From contig JBOGXA010000027.1 of the NCBI GenBank assembly GCA_050694175.1, positions 1 to 26,463 on the forward strand: 26,463 nucleotides of DNA, in the 5' to 3' direction. Positions 7,042 to 14,259 of this stretch are shown here, piece by piece; positions within the stretch are counted from its first letter, which is position 1, and every line of letters starts with the position of its first letter. Both the position numbers and the translations under genes were made by a program. Source of the stretch: JBOGXA01 sp050694175 (lineage in GTDB: Bacteria; Actinomycetota; CADDZG01; WHSQ01). The notes under the pieces were generated by a model. The model searched no databases. It worked only from the letters and a program-made list of their open reading frames with translations, and was not told where the DNA came from.

Positions 7042-8085
7042 TCAGGCCGACTCGACGTGCGGGACTATCACTTCCTGAACGACCAGCTTTATCGACGCCG
7101 CTGCTGGAATCGCCATGAGCGCCCCGACGAATCCCATAAGACTCCCTCCGATGAGGGCCGCCAGCAGGACGGCGGCCGGGGAAATGTCGACCGCCTTGGT
7201 CATCACGCGTGGGGCGATCATGTAGTTCTCGATCTGCTGGTAGGCGATGAAGTAGACGAGGGTCGCAATGCCGAGCGTCACCGAACTGAAGAAGGCCACC
7301 ACGACCGCCGGTATGGCTCCGATCGTGGCCCCCACCAACGGAATAAGAGACGCTATGGCGACCCACAGTGCGAGCGCGACGGGAAACGGCACGCCGGCCA
7401 CCGTCAGGAAGATGAACGCGAGCGAGCCCGCAACAAGTGCGACCGTCACCTGTCCGGCTATGTAGCCACCGATCTTCTCGAGGATGGGATCGACGAGCTC
7501 GGAGACCCGCACCCGCTTGCTCTTCGGCACCAATCGCAGCGACCCCGCCCTTATGCGCGAGAGGCTGAGCATGAAGTAGATGGTGAGGATGAAGACGGTC
7601 AGCACGTTGAAAATTGCCGTCAGCACCGAGCCCGCGACACCGAGCACACTTCCGAACGATCCACTGATTGCCGACGGGATGTTTCCCACCGCGTCCTGCA
7701 ACTTCTGGGGAATGTCGTTCTCTACGATCACGTCTCGCAAGCGAGGGTTGCTCTCGGCCAGCTCGTTCACCTGGCCCGGGAGATCCGAGGCAAACATCGT
7801 CACCTGGCTTGCTAAGGGTGGGATGACGGCCAGAGCGAAAGCGACGAGGAAGACGATCAGGCTCAAGAAGATGGCTGCGACGCCTTGTCCTCGCTTCAGA
7901 CCCCATTTCTCGAGCCTGCGGACGGCGGGATCCAGGCCGACCGCGAGGAAGGCTGCGATCAGAACGAGAACCAGCACGCTCCGCACCCGGTAGATCGCAT
8001 AGAGCACAACCATGAGGGCGACGGTCGTGAGCACGACTCGAGCGACGGTTGCCGTCGACGGCGGCTCGTGGGCCCGCGTTGCCAT
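7042..8085 (-). CDS. AI-2E family (TqsA/PerM-type) transporter
   Basis: 347 residues. The pattern is that of the AI-2E exporter/permease superfamily: a paired N-terminal hydrophobic block (VVLTTVALMVVLYAIYRVRSVLVLVLIAAFLAVGLDPAVRRLEKWGLKRGQGVAAI), a third helix (FLSLIVFLVAFALAVIPPLASQ), a long amphipathic soluble segment, then the hydrophobic C-terminal half with VAIASLIPLVGATIGAIPAVVVAF and FIAYQQIENYMIAPRVM, a family hallmark (QQxENxxxxPxxM). The actual cargo is unknown for most members; Na/H exchange and autoinducer export have been proposed for different ones. ATG 8085 is preferred; a TTG lies at 8097. No good ribosome-binding site is seen. A strong minus-strand hairpin with a T-rich tail sits in its leader (8149-8180). 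Confidence 0.9.
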   Translation of the reverse strand: MATRAHEPPSTATVARVVLTTVALMVVLYAIYRVRSVLVLVLIAAFLAVGLDPAVRRLEKWGLKRGQGVAAIFLSLIVFLVAFALAVIPPLASQVTMFASDLPGQVNELAESNPRLRDVIVENDIPQKLQDAVGNIPSAISGSFGSVLGVAGSVLTAIFNVLTVFILTIYFMLSLSRIRAGSLRLVPKSKRVRVSELVDPILEKIGGYIAGQVTVALVAGSLAFIFLTVAGVPFPVALALWVAIASLIPLVGATIGAIPAVVVAFFSSVTLGIATLVYFIAYQQIENYMIAPRVMTKAVDISPAAVLLAALIGGSLMGFVGALMAIPAAASIKLVVQEVIVPHVESA

Positions 8086-8148
8086 ATCGGAAGGCAATCA
8101 CGCACGCGTGGCGCCGATGTGGATTTCTTGCCGCGGCACCAGGGAAAA

Positions 8149-8180
8149 GAAACGGCCCGGGGCTTGTCCCGGGCCGTTTC
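8149..8180 (-). terminator. Rho-independent-type terminator, minus-strand polarity
   Basis: A perfect 13-bp stem (GAAACGGCCCGGG and its complement) closes a 6-nt loop. Read on the minus strand, the stem runs into TTTCTTTTCCC, a T-rich tail; read on the plus strand it is followed by CCACTTTCG, which is weaker. It lies 64 bp upstream of the AI-2E-type gene start, so for that gene it would be in the leader. It may shield the gene from antisense transcription, end an unannotated minus-strand RNA from 8181-8340, or act as an attenuator. Confidence 0.7.
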
Positions 8181-8400
8181 CCACTTTCGCCGTCAGCGCC
8201 CATCTGGGGGTCCGCAGGAAGGGGGACCTGCAGAACAGCGTCGGTGCTTGAACATGGAAGTAATCGGCAGGAGGGCGGAACCGCTGCATAGGCAACATTG
8301 CGTACCGGTCCGGTCGAGCGTTCACCTGTCAATGAAATAGATGGTTGAGTGCAGGCTCGCCCCTCGTGCGGCGCTAGTAAGGTTCGCAGAAGGGAGGCAC

Positions 8401-9690
8401 GTGAACCACCGTCAACTACTCGCAAGACATCGATCCGTCATGCCGTCGTGGCTGGCGCTCTACTACGAGGAGCCCATAGCGCTCGTCGGTGGCGAGGGCA
8501 GGACAGTGTGGGATGCCGACGGGAAGCGCTATCTCGATTTCTTCGGAGGAATCGTCACTACGATCTCTGGTCACGGTGTCCCCGAGATCGTCGATGCCGT
8601 GAAGGCCCAGGCAGACAAGATCCTTCACACCTCGACGCTGTATCTCATCGAGCCGGCGGTCGAGCTGGCCGAGGAGATCGCCCGACTCTCGCCCATCAAC
8701 GATGCCAAGGTCTTCCTCTGCTGTTCCGGGAGCGAGGCGAACGAGACCGCGTTGTTGCTGGCGGCAACTCACCGTCGCTCCCATCAGGTTCTGGCACTGC
8801 GCAACAGCTATCACGGGCGCTCTTTCGCCACGGTGGGGATCACGGGAAATAGGGGTTGGTCACCGTCGGCGTTCTCGCCGCTGGCCGTGAGCTATGTGCA
8901 CGATGGGTATCGCTACCGCAGTCCGTTTCGGAGTCTTTCGGATCAAGATTTCATTCGCGTTTGCGCCGACGATCTCCGCCAGGTCATCGAGACAACAACC
9001 TCGGGAGATGTCGCCTGCATGATCGCCGAGCCCATCCAGGGTGTCGGCGGTTTCGCCGTCCCACCCGATGGATTCTTCGGTGCGATCAAGGAGATTCTCG
9101 ATGAGTACGGGATCCTGTTCATCTCGGACGAGGTGCAAACGGGCTGGGGGCGGACGGGGGATCACTTCTGGGGCATTGAGGCACACGGAGTGACCCCGGA
9201 CATCATCACTTTTGCCAAAGGGATCGGGAACGGGTTGACAATTGCCGGCGTCGTGGCCGGTGCCGAGCTGATGGACGGCATAGGCGCGAATTCGATCTCC
9301 ACCTTTGGTGGGAATCCGTTGTCAGCGTCGGGTGCTCTGGCGAATCTCCGCTACCTGCTGGAGAACAACTTGCAAACCAATGCCCGCAAGGTCGGTCAGC
9401 ACCTGATGGAGTTGCTGCGGCCGCTGGCCGACGAGTACGAGATCGTCGGCGAAGTGCGCGGCAAGGGACTGATGATCGGGCTGGAGCTCGTCGGCGTGAA
9501 CCGCTCACCCGACCCGGGTGCAGCGGCCAGGGTGATGGAGGAGTGCAAGAGCCGGGGGTTGCTCGTCGGCAAGGGTGGCCTGTACGGAAACGTCATTCGC
9601 ATCGCCCCACCGCTAAGCCTGACCGTCGAGGAGGCCGATGAGGGCGGGCGCATACTGATCGAATCGGTTGGGGCGGCAGAGGCTCCGTGA
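8401..9690 (+). CDS. Class III PLP-dependent aminotransferase (AGXT2/GabT-like)
   Basis: 429 residues, the usual size for class III transaminases. The sequence shows the family's landmarks: the Gly/Thr region CCSGSEANETALLLA (about 108-122) for the cofactor phosphate, YHGRSFATVGITG, the segment ISDEVQTGWGRTGDHFWG with the Asp that pairs with the pyridine nitrogen, and the Schiff-base lysine K273 in ITFAKGIGNG. Overall the sequence resembles alanine-glyoxylate aminotransferase 2 or GABA/omega-amino acid transaminases; the amino donor cannot be told. The GTG at 8401 is chosen because GGGAGG lies 4 nt upstream and the protein then begins with the family's N-terminus; the frame is open to 8341. 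It is convergent with the debranching-enzyme gene. Confidence 0.9.
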   Translation: MNHRQLLARHRSVMPSWLALYYEEPIALVGGEGRTVWDADGKRYLDFFGGIVTTISGHGVPEIVDAVKAQADKILHTSTLYLIEPAVELAEEIARLSPINDAKVFLCCSGSEANETALLLAATHRRSHQVLALRNSYHGRSFATVGITGNRGWSPSAFSPLAVSYVHDGYRYRSPFRSLSDQDFIRVCADDLRQVIETTTSGDVACMIAEPIQGVGGFAVPPDGFFGAIKEILDEYGILFISDEVQTGWGRTGDHFWGIEAHGVTPDIITFAKGIGNGLTIAGVVAGAELMDGIGANSISTFGGNPLSASGALANLRYLLENNLQTNARKVGQHLMELLRPLADEYEIVGEVRGKGLMIGLELVGVNRSPDPGAAARVMEECKSRGLLVGKGGLYGNVIRIAPPLSLTVEEADEGGRILIESVGAAEAP

Positions 9691-9882
9691 AGCATGTCGA
9701 TCACTGGGGCATGGTCGGTATCGACGTTTCAATCCCCGTTTCGATGGCGTATTAACTCGTTCGGTTGGCTGGAAGTCGTCGCTGTTCGGAGACTCGCACG
9801 TGCACGGCCGGGAGGGCGTCCACTTCTATACGCGCGGCAAGGTCGTGACGGAACGCAGGCCGCGCGCGCGGGCCGGTGTGAA
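9691..9882. other. Convergent intergenic region, nothing recognised
   Basis: About 190 bp between two convergent stop codons. No hairpin with a T-run is apparent, and the open frames have no domain resemblance. Confidence 0.4.
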
Positions 9883-11967
9883 TCACTGGTCGACGATCTC
9901 AAGTCTTGGAGCCGAAGTTTCGTACGTCGTTCCCCGGTCGGACGACTCGAAGACGATGTCTGCGGGCTCGCCGCCCACTCTGAGGCCGCGCAGCTCGACC
10001 CTGCGAAGAAACGACGGCAACGAGGGGTTCCGGATGCGTAGCCTCCGCCCAGCGGCATCGGGGCCGACCCCGAGCGTGGCCGACAGCAGCATGAGGAATG
10101 CCCCAGCCGCCCACGCCTGCGGGCTGCACGCGATCGGGTAGCGCGCGAACGATGGGCCCGATCGCGCCTGCCCGCCGAAGAGTTCGGGTAAGCGCAGCCC
10201 GGCGTCGAGCGCGGCCTCGTAGAGGGCATCAACGATGGGGGCCGCATGGTCGGAGAGCCCGTAGCGAGTCATCCCGGCGGCGATGATCGCGTTGTCGTGA
10301 GGCCACACCGATCCGTTGTGATAGCTCATCGGATCGTATGCGGGTGAGTGCTCCGATAACGTTCGCACTCCCCAGCCGGAGAACATGTCGGGGGCCAGGA
10401 GTCGCTCGGCGACGAAGCGAGCCTTGTCGTCGTCGGCGATCCCGCACCATAGGGCGTGCCCGGCGTTGGATGCGACGCTTCTCACCTGGTTCTTGTCACC
10501 GTCGAGGGCGAACGCGTATGTGCCCTCCTCGTCCATCCAGAACGTCTGGTTGAAGCGCGCTTTGAGCTCCGCTGCCTGCGCGCGGAGATCCCGTGCCGTG
10601 GTGTGGTCGCCGAGGGCTTCGAAAACGTCCGCAATTCCGGCTTTCGCAGCGTAGACGTAGCCCTGCACCTCGACGAGCGCGATGGGAGGAGCGGCCCGCG
10701 ATCCGTCGGCGTGGACGACGGAGCCGTCGTGGTCTTTCCACCCCTGGTTGGAGAGGCCCCGGCTGGAGCGCGATCGATACTCCACGAATCCGTCCCGATC
10801 GACGTCGCCGTGCTCGTCAATCCACGCGAGCGCCCCCTCGAGTGAGGGTCTGAGCTTGGAAACTGTGTCGAGATCTCCGGTCCACGCGTAGTAGTCGGAG
10901 GCCAGCAGCACGAACAGCGGCGTGGAATCGACGCTTCCGTAATAGGGCGAGAACGGAACGATCCTCGCTCGGGCAAGCTCACCGCGCCGGAGCTCGTGCA
11001 GGATCTTCCCAGGTTCCGCATCGCGCTCCGCGTCGTCGGCTATGGACTGGTGGCGGGCGAGCGCACGGAGTGTCGCGCGCGCAATCCCGGGATTCATCAT
11101 CAACAACTGGTGGGCGGTTATCAACGAGTCCCGACCGAACAGCGCGACGTACCACGGGATGCCGGCAGCCACGACGGTGTCGGAGCCGACGGGTATCAGC
11201 AGCAGATGAATGTCTCGCATGGAGGCTGAGATCAATCGGTCGAAGTCGGTGTTGTCGGTGACCACCTCGGTGCAGCTCGCCGTCCATTCCGCAAGCGACT
11301 GGGCATGTCGCCGCCGCTGGTCTTCGATGGGCAGCACCCGGTCCTCTGCGCCGGCTCCCGTCAAGTCTGGTTCGAATCCCTCGTCCGGAACGACTGTGAG
11401 ATCGATCGTGGCGATGTCGCCGGGGCCCACGTCGACCTCCCACCGAATGACGGCCCGATCGCCCAGCACCTCGATCGAATCGGTGGCCGGCTGCCAGCTG
11501 GCTCGCAGTGACCTCGTGACACCGTCGAGACCCGTGTGAGCGAATCTGACCGATGAGTCCTCAGCAACCGGTTCCGAAACGCGGCCGGCGTCCGTCGCCT
11601 GGAATCCGCGGATCGCGAACCAATCCGTGAGGTCGGCGGCGATGGTCAGCTGGATGCTTGTACTGGCCTCGTCGTCCCCTTCGTTTGTCACCTCGACGCG
11701 CTCCTGCATGGACGCGGCGACGATCCGTAACCGCCTGATCTCAAGAGCGCCACCACCCGCCGATTGCGTGATCCTCGCCTCGGCCCCCGTTGCCGTCGCC
11801 GAGTCCAGTTTCGGAATTCGGCCCCCGACCGTCAGCTCGAAGCGCGACAGATAGCGCGTGTCGTTCATGTAGAGCCCCGAGCCGGCCACCTCCGGACTCA
11901 TGTCTCCGGCCGGTTCGAAACACGCGAACGTCGCGCCGCTCTTGATCACCAATAGGTTGGAGATCAC
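9883..11967 (-). CDS. Amylo-alpha-1,6-glucosidase / glycogen debranching-type protein
   Basis: 694 residues with two parts. The N-terminal beta-sandwich (about 10-200) opens with LVIKSGATFACFEPAGDM and has GLYMNDTRYLSRFELTVGG, the mark of the N-terminal glycogen-debranching domain (PF14742). The rest is an (alpha/alpha)6 barrel of the GDE_C/GH-like type: GIPWYVALFGRDSL (about 269-282), YYGSVDSTPLFVLLASDYYAWTGD, GWKDHDGSV, and SYHNGSVWPHDNAIIAAGMTRYG, all conserved in amylo-alpha-1,6-glucosidase family proteins. Such enzymes remove branch points in glycogen or act on glucosylglycerate-like substrates; which one applies is not decidable. The reverse frame stays open far beyond, to about 12798, across the EamA gene, but family resemblance begins at about 11967. 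The start GTG is preceded by TAGCCT at 11976-11981, which suggests a leaderless transcript. Confidence 0.88.
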   Translation of the reverse strand: MISNLLVIKSGATFACFEPAGDMSPEVAGSGLYMNDTRYLSRFELTVGGRIPKLDSATATGAEARITQSAGGGALEIRRLRIVAASMQERVEVTNEGDDEASTSIQLTIAADLTDWFAIRGFQATDAGRVSEPVAEDSSVRFAHTGLDGVTRSLRASWQPATDSIEVLGDRAVIRWEVDVGPGDIATIDLTVVPDEGFEPDLTGAGAEDRVLPIEDQRRRHAQSLAEWTASCTEVVTDNTDFDRLISASMRDIHLLLIPVGSDTVVAAGIPWYVALFGRDSLITAHQLLMMNPGIARATLRALARHQSIADDAERDAEPGKILHELRRGELARARIVPFSPYYGSVDSTPLFVLLASDYYAWTGDLDTVSKLRPSLEGALAWIDEHGDVDRDGFVEYRSRSSRGLSNQGWKDHDGSVVHADGSRAAPPIALVEVQGYVYAAKAGIADVFEALGDHTTARDLRAQAAELKARFNQTFWMDEEGTYAFALDGDKNQVRSVASNAGHALWCGIADDDKARFVAERLLAPDMFSGWGVRTLSEHSPAYDPMSYHNGSVWPHDNAIIAAGMTRYGLSDHAAPIVDALYEAALDAGLRLPELFGGQARSGPSFARYPIACSPQAWAAGAFLMLLSATLGVGPDAAGRRLRIRNPSLPSFLRRVELRGLRVGGEPADIVFESSDRGTTYETSAPRLEIVDQ

Positions 11968-12093
11968 AGGCGGGGAGGCTAACTCACGTCCACCAAGCTC
12001 CCCGGCCCGGGCACTACATTGAGCAGGTCCAGCCCGGCCGGCGCGAGGAGACTGCGGTGGGAGAGCGCCACGACGAGAAAGAGCCCCACTAGG

Positions 12094-12987
12094 TTGGCGG
12101 CGCTGTCTCGCGAGCACCTTGCCGAGCTGGCGCTGGTCGGGGTCGCGGCCGTATGGGGACTGACGTTCCCGATGGTGCAGGATGCCGTCGCGCTCGTTCC
12201 CGTCATGACCTTTCTCGCCTACAGGTTCCTCCTGGCGGCGACTGTCGTTGCTTTCTTTTCGCACCGACAGGTGAGGTCGCTCTCGACTGCGGGACTGGGA
12301 CACGGCGTGGTGCTGGGAGTTTTCTTGACGGCGGGCTATGTCTTCCAGACACTTGGGCTGGAGCGAACGTCGTCGTCCAATGCCGGATTCATCACCGGGC
12401 TCTTCGTCGTCCTCACGCCGATCTTCGGAGCGCTGGTCTTCCGACACAAGGCGGGTGCAATCGCCTGGGTTGCGGCTGGAGTGTCGGCGCTCGGGCTGCT
12501 CCTCCTCTCCGGTGTCGGGGGAACTGAGTCGAGTCCATCCGGGGATGCTCTGGTTTTTCTTTGCGCCTGCTCCTTTGCGTTTCACATCCTTTTCAGCGAC
12601 CGCGCGGTGAGGGGTCACGAGGTCAAGGCACTGCTGGTAGTGCAGCTGCTGGTATGCGGACTCTTCAGCTTGATCGTCGCGGGCGCAACGGGGGGGATGG
12701 AGATTCCAGATCAGGGATCCGTCTGGCTTGCCATTGCCGTCACGGCTCTGATCGCGAGCGCAATCGGTTTCTTCGTGCAGCTCTACGCGCAAAAGCATGC
12801 TCCCCCCGCTCGCACCGCACTGATCCTTGCGAGCGAGCCGGCGTTCGCGGGGCTGTTCGCTTATCTGATCAAGGGAGAGACTTTGTCGCCGATCAACTGG
12901 CTCGGAGCGCTTCTCATTCTCACCGCGATCGTGGCCATCGAGCTGGTCCCCTACTTGCGTTCGCCGCGTCCGCTACCCGAGCGCTGA
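12094..12987 (+). CDS. EamA/DMT family transporter
   Basis: About 297 residues and ten hydrophobic segments in two EamA repeats. The first begins LALVGVAAVWGLTFPMVQDAVALVPVMTFLAYRFLLAA, the typical drug/metabolite transporter opening, and the second ends with the characteristic QLYAQKHAPPARTALILASEPAFAGLFAYLIKGETLSPINWLGALLILTAIVAIE, where EP/ALIL and GE are family signatures. Substrate unknown (amino acids, nucleosides or drugs in relatives). The frame is open from a TTG at 12019, but that codon overlaps the -10-like TACATT (12015-12020), so the TTG at 12094 is preferred; it leaves a short cytoplasmic N-terminus. The gene is divergent from the debranching-enzyme gene and its stop overlaps the GNAT gene on the other strand. 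Confidence 0.88.
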   Translation: MAALSREHLAELALVGVAAVWGLTFPMVQDAVALVPVMTFLAYRFLLAATVVAFFSHRQVRSLSTAGLGHGVVLGVFLTAGYVFQTLGLERTSSSNAGFITGLFVVLTPIFGALVFRHKAGAIAWVAAGVSALGLLLLSGVGGTESSPSGDALVFLCACSFAFHILFSDRAVRGHEVKALLVVQLLVCGLFSLIVAGATGGMEIPDQGSVWLAIAVTALIASAIGFFVQLYAQKHAPPARTALILASEPAFAGLFAYLIKGETLSPINWLGALLILTAIVAIELVPYLRSPRPLPER

Positions 12988-13434
12988 GCCATCGCTCATG
13001 TCCTTGATCATCACGTAGTGGGGCCCGATGTTCGGAAGCCTGAACTCATCGCCTCGCACCTCGAAGCCGAAGCGCAGGTAGAAGCCGAGGGCCGGCGTCC
13101 GGGCGTTGCACCAGACGAGTCGAGACCCACGCGACCGAGCGTGTTCCACGCACGCGTCCAAGAGCCGGCCGGCCAGTCCCAGTCCGTGTGCCTCCGGGAG
13201 GGTGGCCATGCCGTGCACGCGCCAGTCCGTACCGCTCGGATCCTGGCGGAGCGGCTCGCGCGCAATGGTTGCGATACTGGTGAGGTGCCCGGCCACGGTT
13301 GCTCCGACGTGGAGAGTGTCGTGAACGCGGTCGCTTGGATGCGAGCATTCCGACACCCGCTGGTGCGGACGCAGAATGAGTTGGCGCAGCGCGCACACGT
13401 CGTCGGCCTCTAATTGGTGGATCTCTGATTCCAT
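12973..13434 (-). CDS. GNAT family N-acetyltransferase
   Basis: 153 residues with the GNAT core. The acetyl-CoA binding motif A is RVHGMATLPEAHGLGLAGRLLDACVEHARSRG (about 72-103), of the Q/RxxGxG/A type in slightly loose form (HGLGLAGRLL), preceded by a beta strand and followed by LVWCNARTPALGFYLRFGFEVRGDEF, the typical motif-B segment with FYxxxGF. GNAT enzymes acetylate amines of small molecules or proteins; the substrate is not visible. Start ATG 13434. It converges with EamA by 15 bp and is divergent from the methyltransferase, whose start is 14 bp away, so the two divergent promoters must overlap each other's coding ends. Confidence 0.88.
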   Translation of the reverse strand: MESEIHQLEADDVCALRQLILRPHQRVSECSHPSDRVHDTLHVGATVAGHLTSIATIAREPLRQDPSGTDWRVHGMATLPEAHGLGLAGRLLDACVEHARSRGSRLVWCNARTPALGFYLRFGFEVRGDEFRLPNIGPHYVMIKDMSDGSALG

Positions 13435-13441
13435 CTAGACT
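13414..13441 (+). promoter_or_regulatory. Putative promoter of the methyltransferase gene
   Basis: TTGGTG (13414-13419), a 16-nt spacer and TAGACT (13436-13441), ending 7 nt before the ATG at 13449. The transcript would be leaderless. The elements lie across the 5' end of the divergent GNAT gene. Confidence 0.45.
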
Positions 13442-13448
13442 CGCCCAC

Positions 13449-14153
13449 ATGTTCTCGAAGTCTGCGCGCTTCTACGATGCCATATACAGCTTCAAGGACT
13501 ACGGATCTGAGGCAAAGCTCGTCCGGGATGTGATCCTTTCGAAATGTCCGCGAGCGAGGACGCTGATCGATATCGCGTGTGGGACGGGGCTGCACCTCGA
13601 GCACTGGAAGAACGATTTCGAGTGCGACGGGCTCGATCTCGATCCGGACTTGCTGGCCGTAGCGCACGAGCGCAACCCCGAGCTGAGCTTGCATGTGGAA
13701 AGCATGGAGACCTTCGACCTGGGAAGGTCCTTTGATGCCGTCACGTGCTTGTTCTCGAGCATCGGCTACACGCAATCCGTCGACCGGCTGAATCGCGCGA
13801 TCGAGTCAATGGCCTGGCACCTGGCTCCTGGAGGGGTGCTCGTTGTCGAGCCGTGGTTCGCCCCCGAGGCGTACGAAGCCGGCCACCTCGGAGCCGTGTT
13901 CGTCGACGAGCCGGATCTGAAGATCGCCCGGGTGAACATCGCGGAGCTCGAAGGCGGGCTGTCGAGGTTGGTCTTTCACTATCTCGTTGGGACCCCCGAC
14001 GGCATCTCGGCGTTCACGGAGGATCACCGCCTCGGGCTGTTCTCGCACGACGAGTATGTAGCCGCATTTCGGGGGCAGGGTCTGACCGTGGACCACGACG
14101 CCTGGGGCCTGATGGGCCGGGGCCTGTACGTGGCGACGAAACCCGGGCCCTGA
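13449..14153 (+). CDS. SAM-dependent methyltransferase, resembling sugar N-methyltransferases
   Basis: 234 residues, class I Rossmann-fold methyltransferase. The SAM motif I is LIDIACGTGLHLEHW (about 39-53), motif II has GLDLDPDLLAVA with the acidic ribose contact, then FDAVTCLFSSIGYTQSVDRLNRAI and APGGVLVVEPWF. The order and wording, especially CMF/CLFSSIGY, GGVLVVEPWF and the late DHRLGLFSHDEYVAAFRGQGL, resemble TylM1/DesVI-type enzymes that dimethylate 3-amino-3,6-dideoxysugars. No other deoxysugar gene is in the window, so that specific function is uncertain. ATG 13449 is supported by the TAGACT -10 seven nt upstream. A pair of nested stems follows the gene at 14164-14202. Confidence 0.85.
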   Translation: MFSKSARFYDAIYSFKDYGSEAKLVRDVILSKCPRARTLIDIACGTGLHLEHWKNDFECDGLDLDPDLLAVAHERNPELSLHVESMETFDLGRSFDAVTCLFSSIGYTQSVDRLNRAIESMAWHLAPGGVLVVEPWFAPEAYEAGHLGAVFVDEPDLKIARVNIAELEGGLSRLVFHYLVGTPDGISAFTEDHRLGLFSHDEYVAAFRGQGLTVDHDAWGLMGRGLYVATKPGP

Positions 14154-14163
14154 CGCCCGACGC

Positions 14164-14202
14164 TTGGGAGAATAGGGGCACATATTGCCCCCAGGGTCCC
14201 AA
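14164..14202 (+). other. Nested stem-loop after the methyltransferase gene
   Basis: An outer TTGGGA/TCCCAA stem (14164-14169 with 14197-14202) surrounds an inner GGGGCA/TGCCCC stem (14175-14180 with 14186-14191), separated by a symmetric 5-nt internal loop on each side (GAATA and CAGGG region). There is no T-run; it may be a weak terminator or a 3' stability element. Confidence 0.4.
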
Positions 14203-14233
14203 CCGTCCGGGTGAGGGGCCGTGGGGCGTCTAT

Positions 14234-14252
14234 CGAACATATGTTCTATACT
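14234..14252 (+). promoter_or_regulatory. LexA/SOS-type box overlapping the -10 of the radical SAM gene
   Basis: CGAACATATGTTC contains GAAC-N4-GTTC, the form of the Gram-positive LexA box, at 14234-14246. The next bases read TATACT (14247-14252), a good -10 that ends 7 nt before the ATG at 14260. A repressor bound to the box would block the -10. The site is seen directly; regulation by LexA is inference, as no lexA gene is in the window. Confidence 0.72.
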
Positions 14253-14259
14253 GGGTTCC

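Noticed and set aside
8206..8231. GGTCCGCAGGAAG resembling the SRP RNA tip on the plus strand
   Set aside because: The GGAAG/GCAGC loop order and pairing of the SRP RNA domain do not follow.
7031..8425. Long open reverse frame (464 codons) and other frames over the AI-2E gene
   Set aside because: Low-complexity Arg/Gly-rich translation typical of high-GC shadow frames; the AI-2E frame has clear family motifs.
9726..9738. GTTTCAATCCCCG resembling a CRISPR repeat
   Set aside because: It occurs once; there are no repeats at regular spacing and no cas genes.
11369..11380. GGTTCGAATCCC resembling a tRNA T-arm
   Set aside because: It lies in the debranching-enzyme coding region, and no D-arm, anticodon stem or matching acceptor could be found around it.
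9883..12798. Reverse frame open far upstream of the debranching gene (971 codons)
   Set aside because: The extra part overlaps the EamA gene antisense and has no domain resemblance; the family N-terminus begins near 11967.
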